Shown here one piece after another: positions 1 through 12,925 of a DNA stretch of 64,000 nucleotides. Each line of letters starts with the position of its first letter. Position 1 is the first letter of the stretch. The notes under the pieces were generated by a model. That model saw nothing but the letters and a program-made list of their open reading frames with translations, was not told the origin of the DNA and searched no databases. Source of the stretch: Carex sylvatica (Eukaryota; Streptophyta; Magnoliopsida; Poales; Cyperaceae); assembly GCA_964058845.1 (NCBI GenBank), contig CAXKVR010000066.1, positions 345,544 through 409,543 of the forward strand. The letters are read 5' to 3'. The translations under genes and the position numbers were made by a program.

Positions 1-77
1 AAGATCCTTAAAAAAGATAATTGGGCCACAAGCATTTCCTAGAAAGAAACAATCAAGTAATCTGATTACTAGCTTAC

Positions 78-2563
78 CAGAACCTTAGCGCTACCAAAGT
101 CGCATAATTTAAGCTGATGAGTATGTGGATTCACCTGAAACAAAAATTTCAACAAATTTAAATGAAAATTTATGATTAATGAGAAAATAAGAACTCAAAT
201 CTAATTATTCTACATGATAGATCTTTTACTTGACATAGGCCAACAAGAAAAACTCACTAGTAAATTTTGTGGTTTGATATCACGATGGCAGATACCAATG
301 CTATTATGTATATAAGCAAGCGCCCTACATATCTGTACAAATTAAAGAACCTCGTTAGTATTAAAAATGTAAATGAACAATGTGTACCGATTTATTCATC
401 GGTAGCATAAAAAAATATCAAAATTTCACCCATACCTTCGATTTCAGGCAATTTCATTTTCTGAATTATTAACCAGCAGCTGTTGAAATCTGCATTATTC
501 TCATTTGAAAAACCGGTCGTCTCATAACACAGATTTCAACTGCTGAATAATTCAGCGGTTGTGGTATAAAATGAAATTGTCTGAAATCAGATATTTGTTT
601 AATTCTTTTTTTTCTATGAATAAAAAATTGGCAATGGGTGTGTGTGTGTGTGTGAGGGAGAGAGAGATAGAGAGAGTGGACACCTGGTAGGTATACAACT
701 TAACATAAAGAAGGGGCATGCGCTGGTGCGAACGGGTATACTGCCTGGCGACCCGGTTTACAGTATCTGGTACAAAATCCAGTACCAAGTTCAGGTACAC
801 CTGATCTCTGTCGGTGGTAGAATAGAAGTAATGCTTGAGAGAGACTATGTTGGGGTGCTCTAACATTTGCATTATCTGTAATTCCCTGTTTTTGTATCTT
901 TTATCTTGTAGCACCTTTTTTATGGCCACTATTTCTCCCGTTTCTCTGCATTTCGCCTAAAAAGAAAGATAGATTTCATTTAGTAAAGAAGATCAATTGA
1001 CTAGACTGTCAAGAAGTGAAAAAATTTGGCATCTGTGCTTGAGGATTGTTGGATATCTTCACTCTTCAAGTACTTTTTTTATTTTTTTTTATTTTGGAAA
1101 GTTCACGTGTTGGTTCTGAAACTTACAAAGTGAAAGTAGTTGGTTTTTCATAACTTTTTTTTCTTTTGGTTAAGTTTTTATTCTAATTTCATTTTAGGAC
1201 ACAATTGCATACACGGGTTTTCTAGATGAGGCACTGTACTGTTAATCTTTTTCTATTATTTTTTTTGCTTCTCTACACTTTGTATGAAAAAGCTTATAAC
1301 AGTAAGCAAGAAGCAAAGATAGAGGCAGCTGCTTTCCCAAGCTAAAATAAAATCCTAATTCAGATTCATTTGTGCAATTAAGCATCAACTTAGCTCCAAT
1401 TAGGGTTTAGTAATACAATTAAGCTATTAGTTATTTAGTTATCTAATTTTGCTTTATTTAACCCTAATTTTACAATTTATCACATTTATACCTAATTAAG
1501 CCCCAATTATATTCAATTTACCTAAAACAAAACTTAACCAAATAACAATCTCAGAATAAGTAAATTTTAACTAGGATCTGTAGATGTACCTGGAAGACGG
1601 TGCCAAAAGAGCCAGTTCCGACAACATGCTCAGCTATGTAACTTATTCTCTGTTAAATCACTCAACAAATTAGTAACAAATCATAATTTTAACCTTGCTG
1701 AGGTAATATCATGAAGCTCAATTTTATTTGATCTTTTAACTGGAAATTTCATAGAATTACAAGGGGCAAAAGTGGAAGATGGACAAGACCTGTTTTGCCA
1801 CACCATTTCGGCCCCCTATTGTTGTTGATATAACATGGCCGGCTTCGGTACCTGGTCCATCAACAATTTCAGGCTCGCTATCCTAAGAAAATAAAATAAA
1901 CATGAATTTTCGCAAATAACAATATAAAAAGATATTATCAAATATTTAATGTACTATAAAAACCAACATAAATGGTTTCACAAATTTTATTCATGAGAAA
2001 GCTGATAGTTCTTTCAATAATATATCTTTTCATGTACCAATTATACCTAGTCACCAAATAAGTAGAAGTCCAAAAATTAACTAGCTAAAAAAAAAAATAC
2101 CCTGTCAGACTGTCAGAGTCAACATGAATTTTGCAAATAACAATATAAGAGATAATATCAAACATTTTATGGACTATAAGAACCAACATTAATGACTTGA
2201 CAAAATTTATTCATGAGAAAGCGATAGTTATTGCAATAATATATCTTTTCATGTACACCAAATAACTAAAAGTATAAAAACTTTATCTTGAAAAAAAAAA
2301 CACCATGTCAGAGTCAAAATCTGACCTGGTGTCTTTCGGTAATATATCTTTTCATGTACCATTTATACCTAATCATCAAATAACTAAAAATCTAAAACTT
2401 GATAAAAATAAAATAAAATTACCCTGTCAGAGTCAAAATCTGGCCTGGTGTCGTTTATCCGCAATGAGGTGAAATCTCTCTGAAGCCAATCAGTGGAACT
2501 TGACGACCCCTTAATACCAGTATTTCTCGAACTGCCGATACCACTGTGCTTTACACTTCCCAT
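78..2563 (-). CDS. GSK3/SHAGGY-like serine/threonine kinase, N-terminal part (gene continues off the left edge)
   Basis: Cytosolic/nuclear serine/threonine kinase of the plant GSK3/SHAGGY family (brassinosteroid and developmental signalling). Six exons join in phase 0: 2563-2423, 1882-1790, 1649-1590, 956-684, 332-258 and 134-78, giving residues 1-233. The glycine loop ([11 protein letters not shown]) is near residues 87-97, the ATP lysine is K111 in VAIKK, the catalytic HRD is at 205-207 and DFG at 226-228. The activation-loop tyrosine and the C-lobe lie beyond position 1. The start is the first in-frame ATG after a leader intron; MGSVKHS and the Ser-rich tail before the kinase core fit the family. 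All introns have GT-AG ends. Intron 1 carries tandem copies of the exon 1/donor boundary (see repeat). Family assignment is very secure; the exact paralogue cannot be told. Confidence 0.95.
1901..2440. repeat. Tandem duplication of intron 1 including the exon 1 donor boundary of the kinase gene
   Basis: About 215 bp of intron sequence is present at 1901-2115 and 2122-2325, and again partly at 2338-2440 next to exon 1. Shared landmarks are TTCATGAGAAAG, AATATATCTTTTCATGTAC and the boundary text CTGTCAGAGTCAA, which in the real copy is the 3' end of exon 1 plus its donor. The copies therefore contain decoy donor-like sites inside intron 1. Confidence 0.8.
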
Positions 2564-3400
2564 TACTTGATTAGATATTGAACTCTCTGTTGATCAAACT
2601 TTCATTACAGAAAGAACCTGTGTGCAAAGATTTGATAACATGGGATACTGAGATTAACTTATTTCACTAGTAAGTTTAATATACTGAAATTATAAAAATT
2701 ATTGAAAGATAATAAATTATAAAAAAATACAAATTAAGAGAACAAAAGTAACAAATTTGGAGAGAACAAAGGCACAGACTTACAATAATTTTTCGATTTA
2801 GTCTTTGTTTTTTTGTGAGCAAGGTGCACATCAGAAGAGGCCTTAAACCACATTTCCCCCGCAAAATTTTCCCAAATTAGTCAGTTGTCGTCATAAATTA
2901 ACCGATAAATGAGGTTAAAAATCAAGTTTTGAATCAAACAGGAAAGACAACAACAACTTCCCTATTTTGAGGAGCAGATCGAACTAATTAAATTCAATTT
3001 TTATCCGTTTAAAACCATACAGTTTCTGACAAGTCACCAATTTAGCTAACAAAAATTCAACCGAAACTATCAATTTGAGAGGAAACAAAAAACGGCTTTA
3101 AACAGGAATCAATCAGTTTGATAGAATCAAAGTTTCCAAATTTGCAAACCTGGAGCGAAATATCACCACGAGAGAGACCTCAGAGATCAAGCATGGGGCA
3201 TTTGCCTCCCGAACCAAACCTAAATCTCTCTCCCCTCTCTCTCCTCTCTCTCTCGGTGAGTTGGTAGTGAGAGTGAGTGAGAGGCGCTTTTTCCTTTTTT
3301 TTACTCTTCTTCTTGGGAGAAAGAAAACTGTAGCTATATTTGCAGATATTACCTCGTTATAGTATAAAATCATTTTTCAATCCTTTGAGGATTGATTTTG
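2564..3400 (-). promoter_or_regulatory. Probable 5' leader and leader intron of the GSK3-like gene
   Basis: Upstream of the kinase ATG there is a plausible leader acceptor (TTTGCACACAG, read on the minus strand, near 2619) and a plausible donor (CTCCAG/GTTTGC) near 3148, suggesting one leader intron of about 530 bp. The 3160-3290 stretch is a CT/GA-rich tract typical of plant 5' leaders. A three-codon uORF (ATG AAA GTT TGA) lies at 2605-2594, about 30 nt before the main ATG. No transcript evidence; boundaries are inferred. Confidence 0.45.
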
Positions 3401-5111
3401 CATTTTTGCTTTTTCTCGAGAAGAAGACGAAGAAGACCATTTAATTTTTTTTCTGATTGAATGGAGTAAAACATTTAACAGAGTAGTTTTGACTTCATGC
3501 AGCACAGGAATCATATGCAGCTTGTTTTGATTCTATAGTACTTACGCCGCATTAAGCCAAAATTTCTCTGTTAAAAAATTTACCCATTGAATGCATGATG
3601 CGCTTTTTGATAAGGAATATACTTTTTAAGTTTGGGATATACTTTTTAGTAGAAATCATAAAAGCACAATTACACGGTTATGCTAATAGAACAGTGATAA
3701 AATTTTAATTTTTTTTATTTTTAATCCATAACTACTCAAATTGTCTAACAAATTGTATCTTGATATAAATTTATGATGATACAATTAATATGATTATAAA
3801 ATGTATACATACTACTTCTGACAAACAAAATTTAGGAAGAAAATTATTTAGTTTAAAAAAAACTCATAGTATATAACTATATATGATGACTTAATTTTGA
3901 ATGTTTCTCATGTAATAAATATAAAATTTTAAATTTAATCGTTAAAAAATATTAAATAAAATTTAGGAATTTAAGAAAGCCAGAATAAAATGTTCAGACT
4001 GAACCACAGTTTTTGACACAAACGAGAGGATGGATCTCATTTATTCAAATCTCTATGCTTTAAAAATGTTTATATTGTCAGACTTTAGTTTGAATTTTTT
4101 TTTTCCAATTGAAAATAAGTATGGATTGAAAAATCTTATTTCGACAATCATTAATCATGTCTTTATTTTTAATATTTTTTATATTTGGAATTTGGAATTT
4201 TTTTGTTTATCAAATAACAAGCCTGAAATTAATTATTAATTATTTACGGCTCAGGGAAACAGCAATTCATGTATATCATTGATAAATATTTTTCTATTAA
4301 AGAATTCATAGGGATATATCTACAAAAGTAGACAGACCTTTAAAATATCAGTTGATATTTATCCAGTGCTTATCATCAAATGAATCTTATTAATTATTTT
4401 TAGAATTTTAGGAAGGTATGTTCTGACTCCTAGTCACCATCACAGTCTATCGATTTTCAGACAGTCTATTTATGACTATTAAAATTATATTAATTATGTC
4501 GTTTTCTTTTGTTTGTTGTCATTTTCTAATTATTATTATTTGTTCAATTTTTGTTTTATTTTTTATTTTTTTCTAAAATTTAAAATATTAAATTGATCTA
4601 TATTAAATTATACTAAAAACATATTTTATATATATTTTATTTAAATTTACTATTTTTTTAAAAAAATACTGTTTTAAAAAAAATACAAATTGTTAAAAGC
4701 AGTATGAGTATTAAAAAAATATTAATTACATCATTTTCTTTAGTTATCAGTTTGTAAGGTATATACTAAAAAGGTAAGAGTTGATTAAATTTTATTATTA
4801 TTTTTTATTTTTAGAGTTAAAACAATCGATTCAAATAGTTAACATATTTTTCGTATTAAAATATAATTGAAAAAATATATATTTTAAAATATTATTTTAA
4901 AAAAATAAGTAAAAAGTTAATTTTTTAATTACTCATCATTAAAAACAGTATTTATGAGTATTAAAAAATATATTAATTGTGTCTTTTTTTTTTGTCGTCT
5001 TCTGAGGTAAAGGTTAAAAAGATAATTAGTACTGCAAGTCTGCAACTGCGTGTGGTCTTTTGACTGATGCCTTGACCACCTATTTGTCCTCTTCGAATAG
5101 GTAAATAATAT
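3401..5111. other. AT-rich intergenic spacer
   Basis: Very AT-rich, with many poly-A/T runs and stop codons in all frames. No gene, RNA or convincing transposon end was recognised. Confidence 0.6.
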
Positions 5112-5112
5112 A

Positions 5113-6215
5113 AGGATGAGGCTATGGTGCTATATGTATATATATATACACGGAGGTTAGATTGCCTACTAGGTTTATATAAACATATTTTTACATATGT
5201 TTATAATTTATTTTTGTATTTTTAATATTCAAATGGTCGATCTGAACCGTTAGATGTGATCTCTATATTGAAATGTGCTTGGAGACCAAATTTTATATTT
5301 TTCTAAATTATTTTACTATTTATTAAGCCACTTTGAAAATCGCTGATCCAACGGTGGCTTAACAAAACAGTAAAATCAGAAGCCACCGTTGGATCAGCGA
5401 TTTTCAAAGTGGCTTAATAAATAGTAAATAAATTCAGAAAAATGTAAAACTTGGTCTCCAAGCACATTTCAATATAGAGATCACATCTAACGGTTCAGAT
5501 CGACCATTTGGACATTGTAAATACAAAAATGAGTTATAAGCATATCCCTACATATGCTTATAACTCATTTTTGAGTTTTCAATGTCCAAATGGTCGATCT
5601 GAACCGTTAGATGTGATCTCTATAATGAAATGTGCTTGGAGACCAAATTTTACATTTTTCTGAATTTATTTACTATTTATTAAGCCAATTTGAAAATCTC
5701 TGATCCAACAGTGGCTTCTGATTTTATTGTTTTGTTAAACCACCGTTGGATCAGCGATTTTCAAAGTGGCTTAATAAATAGTAAACAAAATTCAGAAAAA
5801 TATAAAATTTGGTCTCCAAGAACATATTAATATGGAGAACAAGATGAACGGTTCCAATCAACCATTTGGACATTGAAAATACAAAAATGAGTTATAAGCA
5901 TATGTGGGGATATGCTTATATAAGCATAGTAGTCAACCTCTATATATATATATATATATATATATACATTTCTAATTTAAATTGTATTATAATCATTTTT
6001 AACTGTACTTTTAGATTAATAGAAAATTACTTGATTAAAAAAATAGTGATTTTCTCTTATTTTAAGATATAAAAAAAAGTTGAAAAATATAAAATTTGAT
6101 GTTTTTATATGACGATCATATTAACCAATTCAGATTAACTGATTAAACTTTGAAAATAAAAACACTAATCGAAGTACAAATTAATGTGTTCCATGCACAG
6201 TAGCATAGCCTCACT
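5113..6215. mobile_element. Outer MITE of the AGTGAGGCTA foldback family, interrupted by another foldback element
   Basis: The left end GATGAGGCTATGGTGCTAT (about 5115) and the right end CATAGCCTCACTC (about 6203-6215) are inverted relative to each other. They match the ends of the complete copy at 14050-14453. The interior is split by the element at 5152-5940, so this is the older insertion. Confidence 0.55.
5152..5940. mobile_element. Dimeric foldback MITE (GGTTGGCTACTATGC family)
   Basis: Two long hairpins in tandem, about 5190-5560 and 5560-5930. Each arm carries CCGTTAGATGTGATCTC, GTGCTTGGAGACCAAATTTT and TTTACTATTTATTAAGCCA, followed by the reverse complement. The right end GTAGTCAACCTC abuts a TA microsatellite, as in the copies near 42 kb. 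Non-coding. The TA-rich target fits a TA-targeting MITE class, but the superfamily is not proven. Confidence 0.75.
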
Positions 6216-6639
6216 CAAATATTATAATATGAAAAGTAACAAACAAAATAAATAAGGACAAATGTCATTATTAATCTTTGTATTTTAGATAGACATGAGA
6301 TTTTGTGTGACAGCTATATATTCGTTTGATTTTTCTCACTTTAATATCATGATGGTCATTGAAAACAAAGTATAATTTATGTCCATTAAAACATGTATCA
6401 TGTTTCACTTTGTTTTTATTCAAGGTGTAAGTATGAATTTTTTTTGTAATTACTATACAATGTAAATATTTTATAAATTAAATAGGAAAAGTTAGATGTG
6501 AATGGTTCAAATGTCTTCATAAATTAAATTGAAAATAAGATAATAATTCAAATGTCTTTATTTTTTATATCTCCATCATATTTTATTTTAAAAACTTTAA
6601 TAACTCAAAATTTAAAACATAAAAGTCAAAATATAATTA

Positions 6640-6940
6640 TTGGATATGATCTACATCATTTTATTTATGTACGTGTAAAAAATTATGATATTTCAACTTT
6701 ATGTTGATTGTCATCAAGAGCTTATAAAAACATACTAATGTAGATAATTTCTAGACATTGATTTTTCAACTTATTAATTCATATAAAAATAAAACTAAAA
6801 TGTTATAATTTTTTATGATCACATAAATAAAATAACATAGATCACATCTAACGGTTGAGATAGCATTAAGATCTGTGCGCATGGAAATTGATAAAAACTC
6901 ATACGGATTTTAATACATAGCGCACGATTCTTAATGCAAT
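6640..6940. repeat. Decayed foldback repeats, including a short hairpin
   Basis: Between about 6650 and 6850 the text ATTTTATTTATGT...AAAAAATTATGA is followed by its approximate reverse complement, ending with ATCACATCTAACGGTT, which is part of the foldback MITE family. A separate hairpin has arms at 6866-6883 (GCATTAAGATCTGTGCGC) and 6921-6938 with a loop of about 37 nt. Confidence 0.45.
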
Positions 6941-8640
6941 TGAATGGCCAGATCACCCATTGAACCAAATAGGTTCAATGGACATCGGACCTACTCCGAA
7001 GTGCTAACGGTTTTATTGTGATATTTATAATTTAAATTTTGAAATATTAATTTTAAAAAAATAGAGATACGATAAAATCACAAAAAATGAAGTTATTTAA
7101 ACTCTCCTCATTTAACATATATATATATATATATATATTTAACTTTCATGTAGATGTGAGATATTCAGCTATTATGTAACATGTTTTTTTTTTGGACTAC
7201 ATTAGTCTTTGTTTGAGAAATACAAGCTTGCACTTAATCTGTTCAAAGAGATGATTGTTACCCATTCTGACAATTTTTTATGTGTTCTTTTGATTTTGTG
7301 TTCAAATTCCGAGGCGGAGCACATGCAATGCAACTAGCTAAAGGTTGCGGGTATGATGTTAAAGGTCACATGTTTAGTTTAGGTTTTTTTTTAAATATGG
7401 ATTAAGTTAATCACTTTATCTTACTTTTATATTTTATATCATGATTGATGATTTAAATTATTGTTTAGATTAATCAATATAGAAGAGTAATATGTTAGAA
7501 AATTATTGTCTATGACAGTGAACTCTATATACAAAGTAAATACAAAGTAAGTATTAGAGTAAATTAATCTGTTCGAAGAGCAAAATAATTTATTGCGAAT
7601 TAACTCATATTTTTATTTATCTTGCTCCTTCCGTTTTACTTCATATTTGATTCTGAAGTAAAATTAATGAGTATTAAATTGCTTACTTTATTTTATTTCT
7701 CATATTTTACACCTCGTTGGTTGTTTTAAGTTATAGTCTAAATTAATGCACTTGAAATAGTAAAATGCTGGTAAATATTTTTTTTTTCTATAACAGTGGA
7801 TCTTATAAGTGGAGTAAGTTAATCCTAAAGAGTTATAATCTAAATTAATGCACTTGAAATAGTAAAATGATGGTAAATATATTTTCTCCTATAACAGTGG
7901 GTCTTATAAGTGGAGTAAGTTAATCTACCTAAAGAGGTAAAGTAATTTAATTAACTCACTTTTTATTACAACTTACTCTTATTTTTCTCCTCATTTGGCT
8001 ACTTAGAGTTTGCTCCAAAACATCATCATTAAAGAGAGTGAGCGGGAAGAAAAGTAACACATGCTCAGATCAGAGCTGCTCGCGACGCTCACTCGCTTAA
8101 CAAGGGAGGAGATCGGAGAGGAAAGGAAGAGAATTCCATTGTGCCAAGAGGAACTCCATGTACAAAAGTTCTAAAATTTGTCCCTCCGATTTGTGAGTCA
8201 TTATCGTTAGTTTAGCAATTTGTAAATTTATTATTACATACAATTCAATTGAATGAAAAAATAATCTAGGAATCTTGACATGATCAGACGGTTTTGATGC
8301 CATCCGAGGATTCGAAAATGATATCTTGATGTATGCTTTTAGTTTTTTTTTTTGTGAGTCATTATATATGTGTCGCTTGATAGTTCAATTAAAGAAAACT
8401 TGTCAAATTGAATTCTCTCTAAAATTAATTCCGCTTATTTGCGGTGTTGCAATAAGCAATTAATCTCAATTAATCTAAAATGTCAAAAAGATAAATTAAA
8501 TAGAGAGACGAAAGATAAAACAAGTGCAAACTCTAATACCACTATTCTAAAAAATTAATCTAAATTGTTCTCTGAAAAATATTAAAAAAATCAATCAATC
8601 AATCAATTAATCAATCATCAGAACCAGTAAACAATTGGTT
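6941..8640. other. Intergenic spacer with a tandem duplication
   Basis: Mostly AT-rich. A unit of about 105 bp containing AATTAATGCACTTGAAATAG and TATAACAGTGG..CTTATAAGTGGAGTAAGTTAATC occurs at about 7733-7833 and again at 7840-7925. A less AT-rich block at 8040-8340 holds a 68-codon minus frame without recognisable features. No gene recognised. Confidence 0.5.
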
Positions 8641-8650
8641 TAGTTAATGT

Positions 8651-8859
8651 TTAGTAATAAACAGGAAGCCACTCAGAGCCATTGATGAAATCTACGCCTA
8701 GAAATGGTTCAACCTCATCTTTGCTGAACTGGCGGGCCCACTCTGCACGGTGTTCTGGATCTCCACCTGGACCATGACAATCATGCTCCCCTATCATTAG
8801 GCCCCTTCACAAGTCAATAAAAAACGATTAGTTTCTTATCCATTTATTTTACATTGCTA

Positions 8860-8891
<32 letters not shown>

Positions 8892-11800
8892 GGAAAATTA
8901 GTAATTGCACTCCATACTTTAATTGCAAAGAGTATTCAGATTCTCTACTGCTTCCAATGAAATTAAAAAAAATAAATCATTTTGGGTTATTTATAAAAAA
9001 ATGGTCCTTTTTTTTAATTTAAGAAGGAAGGTTGTTATTAACAAGCAAATTCAGGTTATAATTTGCAAAGAAAAATACAGGATAATACTACTTAATTTCT
9101 TCTAATTATTGTACTTAATCTCTTTCTTTTTATATATTCTGTGTTTGTATATTTAAAATATAACTTTTGTTTTTGTGAGAAGGGTTACTTCACCCAATTT
9201 TTTTTTCATACAAAGTGTACATCAGGGACATATTTAAAGGTCAATTAGGAATACTTAAGCCACCACTATGAATTAAAAATTAGCAGTTTTATCCTTTATA
9301 GTTTGTAATTTTTTTATAAGTATTATACCTTTTAACCCCTCTTATAATTAAAATAAAATTACACTGCAATAACTTGTTCAACACACTCAATCTCAATTTT
9401 TTTTAGTTCTACCCCTGTATGATAATATATACAACACAATGAATGCCAAGAACTAATTAAGAAATATAGAAGGGTTAAAATAAAGTAGAGAAAAAATTAC
9501 TTGGTGTCGCCGGAGTAGCTCCAGTTGGTCCATCCTACGGGACTGATCGTTTTGGAGAAATAGGTATTCGCAAAAATGACACGCGAGAACGGTTCATTGG
9601 CTCGGCCGAGATAAACCTCTCCGACGCCATACACCTTACCTTTCAAGAATACAAAGCCGCTAGTACATTTCTCGGATTTCCTGTTCTGGGCTGTGATCGA
9701 GCCAAGGATGTCGTTCCGGCCATCCGGTAGCACAAAGATCTCACAACTCTACATTTATTTATGGTTAATGATCAATTCAAACAATGTGCAGTCGTGCAGA
9801 TATCTCTGTACATGGTACCACACCAATCACAATTGGTAAAATGGTACCAACACAACTCATAATGCATTTGCCAGAACACTGTGTATGTAATGTGCCTGGT
9901 ACTACTTCATAGACTATATTGAAAGCAGATAACATTTCATTAATTATGTAGCTCTGCATCTTTTATAATGTCTGGTGAACAATGCTTGGGATGTTATATC
10001 ATACATGTGTTCAATTATTTCCTTTACTTGAGAATCAACCAAAATTCTCTATTTTCCTTCTCTTTTGGTTCATTTTCAGCATTTGTGACAACACTATATT
10101 GTTCATCCCAACCCCATAAGGCGAAAGCAGAAAAATAAATAAATAAATAAACCCAACCAAATTTAATAGATAGTAACTTCCAAGAAAAGTCAAGCAAATT
10201 CTTGAAATTTGATGACTTTACAAAGTGAGTAAGAAAAATTCTAAATTTATTAATATTTTAATATGGTCTATATATTTCTATAGCAAGTATAATATGATGC
10301 TTGGCCGCCATTAAATTTGAACCAAGAAAGAAAGCAAGCAAGCAAGCAAACAAATAAATAGAGAGTGTGTTGTCATAGTTTGGCTGTGTAAGTTTGTAGG
10401 TTTTAAAATTTAGTAGAGTTGTAATTAAAATTGCTCAGCAAGTTATGTAAGAATATTTTTAGTAATGAACATGAGATAATTTTATAGTTATATACTCAAC
10501 ATTAAATTAGGAGGTAATTAATGCTCTTGATTAAACTTGCCTGAAAGAGAGATTGACCGCTACCAAAGATGAAGTCGATGTTGCCTTGAATGTAACAACT
10601 CTCATAATAATGGCGGCCCCGGTGATCGAAGAGAGTGTTGTGGGGGCTGTAAAATCCACAGTGGTAAAAAGCTACCTTGTCTCCCGCCACCTTTGCCGCA
10701 ACTGATTGGTTTCGAGCCAAGTTCGGAAGATCCCTTTCAGCATTATTCTAAAATGTTCAACATGCATTTACATACAGTTATTGATTATTACAAATATATA
10801 CACATATATTTGGGTTCTTTTAATTGCCATCAAAGTTATACAATTTGTGATATCTCTTTACAATTGTTAGTCTTATATAGAGAAACACCTTGTTACATGA
10901 AAAATAATAATAATAATTAAACATGCAAAAAAAATACAATATATACAACTGAATTTAAATAACTTAATGTTTCATATGCCAAATATCTTTTTTCCTTTTA
11001 AAGTAACCAGAGAAGGACACTTGACCTCTTGACTTATTTTTTTTCAAAAAAAATATAAAATATACTTAAGCTTAAAAAAATAGAAAATTAATTTATGCCT
11101 CAACCTAATTTTTCTTTTTCTTTTTTATTAAAAATATGCTTCTATTTCTATGTTTGTTTACAAAAAAGTACTGAATATTTAAAATAATTATAAAATATTG
11201 AACCTTGAATGTGACACCAAAGGCGATAAAGTCGCTGGCTTCGACGTTGAAGGTGGCCGATTTCGTGTTGTCGATGGAGCACTCGTCCCATACAATGGTT
11301 GTCTTTCCCTTCCCATTTCCTCTCAGATAAATGTATGGCTTGTTCTCTGGCACTACTACCTGCTCTCTGCAAAATTATAATTAAAATTAGTATGAAATGC
11401 AACTCTTATAGAAAAAAATTGAAACTAACTTAGAGCATTTTTATTTCTAAAATTAATAGAATTTATCACGTTTGATTAAAAAATAAAATTAAAAGTCCAA
11501 TGTGGAATTAGCAATTAACAATTATCGAATGAGAATCCACAATTTGCCAACGTAGAAATTAGAAAGTGATTTATTTTAAATAAAGTTTGCTAATTATGAA
11601 ATTCTCATAAATCTGAAAAAATGGAAAATAAATTGTCCCGTTGGATTAAAAATTAGAATAGAAAGTCCAATACATGATAACGCCAAGATCCTATAAATAT
11701 CTAACCAAACATAAGATTAACAAAAGAACTTAATGATATTTCTTCATGGAGAGAATCAATTAATATTAAGATAAGATCAATAATATTATATATATTTACA

Positions 11801-12856
11801 TCCCCTAATAAGAAGTAAAGTTTACAAAAGAAAATCCAAACATGAATGACAGTAAACACAATTGGATGGACATGATGTTTCTCCTACAATTTGCATGTCC
11901 TTATGATTTAAAAATAAAATAAAATAAAATAAAATGAGCATTAATTGGATGGAAAATGATGTCTTCTAAAAACTTATTTTGGCAATCACAATTATCGACT
12001 TGAAAATTAATTTATGTGTTTTACGACATTTTCATAGACCACACGGACTAAACTATATAATTTGTGAGTATTTGATCATCGATCAAATATTTGTAAAATA
12101 GAACAACTAATTTAAAATTCCAAATCAATGAACCGATGATGATTCATAACCTATACATACATCTTCAAAAAAAAATTAATAAATAATATATTAAATATCA
12201 CTCGGTTGTCAAAACTAATTTATTGTCAATTCAACTCTTTAACTCTGGATTAGAGAAAAATCATTTCGTCTTGTAACAAAAGACAATGCCCTTCATATGA
12301 GAGCAGGAACGGAGGAATGTATAAGCAAAGGGGTGCTAAGCACCCCATATAAATTCAAAGTTTTCATTTTTATCCTTTAAAGATTCTAATTATGATAAAA
12401 AAAATATTATTAGTCCTCCTCATAAAATAAAATTATATGACACTTCCTTCCAATCTCATTTTTTAATTTTGCTTATATGTGAGAGGTGTTGCGAATTCAA
12501 AATTCAGATAAAAAGTTCTCTATAAATATTAGAATTTGAAATGCCAAAACTTTATTTTTCTTATAGAAGAAAAAAAAAATCAACTCTGAATTAATATACC
12601 TATATGTGCCTGCTTTGACATGAACAACAACCCATTGAGAATTCCCTTCTGGCACTGCATCAATGGCTGCCTGAACCGATTTGTACTGTTCTTCGGGACC
12701 CACTTTATAGGTTTGTTTTACTTGGATCTTAGAATTCAACAACTTTGCATCAATCAAAGGTTTCTTGGTGTCTGTAGAATCCACTATTAAAAAAATGGAA
12801 CAAAGAGACAAGAACAACACCACCAAACCACCGCTGGAGCTACACGGCCTAGCCAT
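8651..12856 (-). CDS. Pectinesterase (pectin methylesterase, carbohydrate esterase family 8), secreted, 342 aa
   Basis: Predicted to de-esterify cell-wall homogalacturonan. Exons 12856-12600, 11366-11204, 10747-10541, 9748-9501 and 8804-8651 join in frame (1029 nt). Residues 1-27 form a signal peptide and there is no PRO/inhibitor domain. Family motifs: GTYRE around residue 86, QSVA at 154-157, DFIFG from 198, and Arg258 in LGR. The first catalytic Asp (QDTL in most members) is replaced by Asn177 in HNTL, and the Trp after LGR by Asn260. Similar substitutions are, as I recall, found in a few annotated plant pectinesterases, so activity is uncertain. Exon 3 ends with a GC donor (CAG/GCAAGT), the only choice that keeps frame. 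Minus-strand TATA-like TATATTTA at 12926-12933, about 70 bp before the ATG. Confidence 0.95.
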
Positions 12857-12925
12857 TTTATTTTACTAATTGGATAGCAAATGGATTTCTTTGATTTTTG
12901 GAGAGAGAAAGAGAGAAGAGGAGGA

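Noticed and set aside
642..863. Plus-strand frame opposite kinase exon 4
   Set aside because: Antisense shadow of a conserved kinase exon.
5941..5966. TA microsatellites (also 7117-7140, 28240-28272, 42430-42449 and 59060-59100)
   Set aside because: Simple repeats and MITE target sites; no sign of an origin or regulatory array.
10533..10541. GT donor 4 nt inside the GC donor of pectinesterase exon 3
   Set aside because: It would shift the frame before the conserved CEIFVLPDGR segment; GCAAGT at the in-frame position matches the GC-donor consensus.
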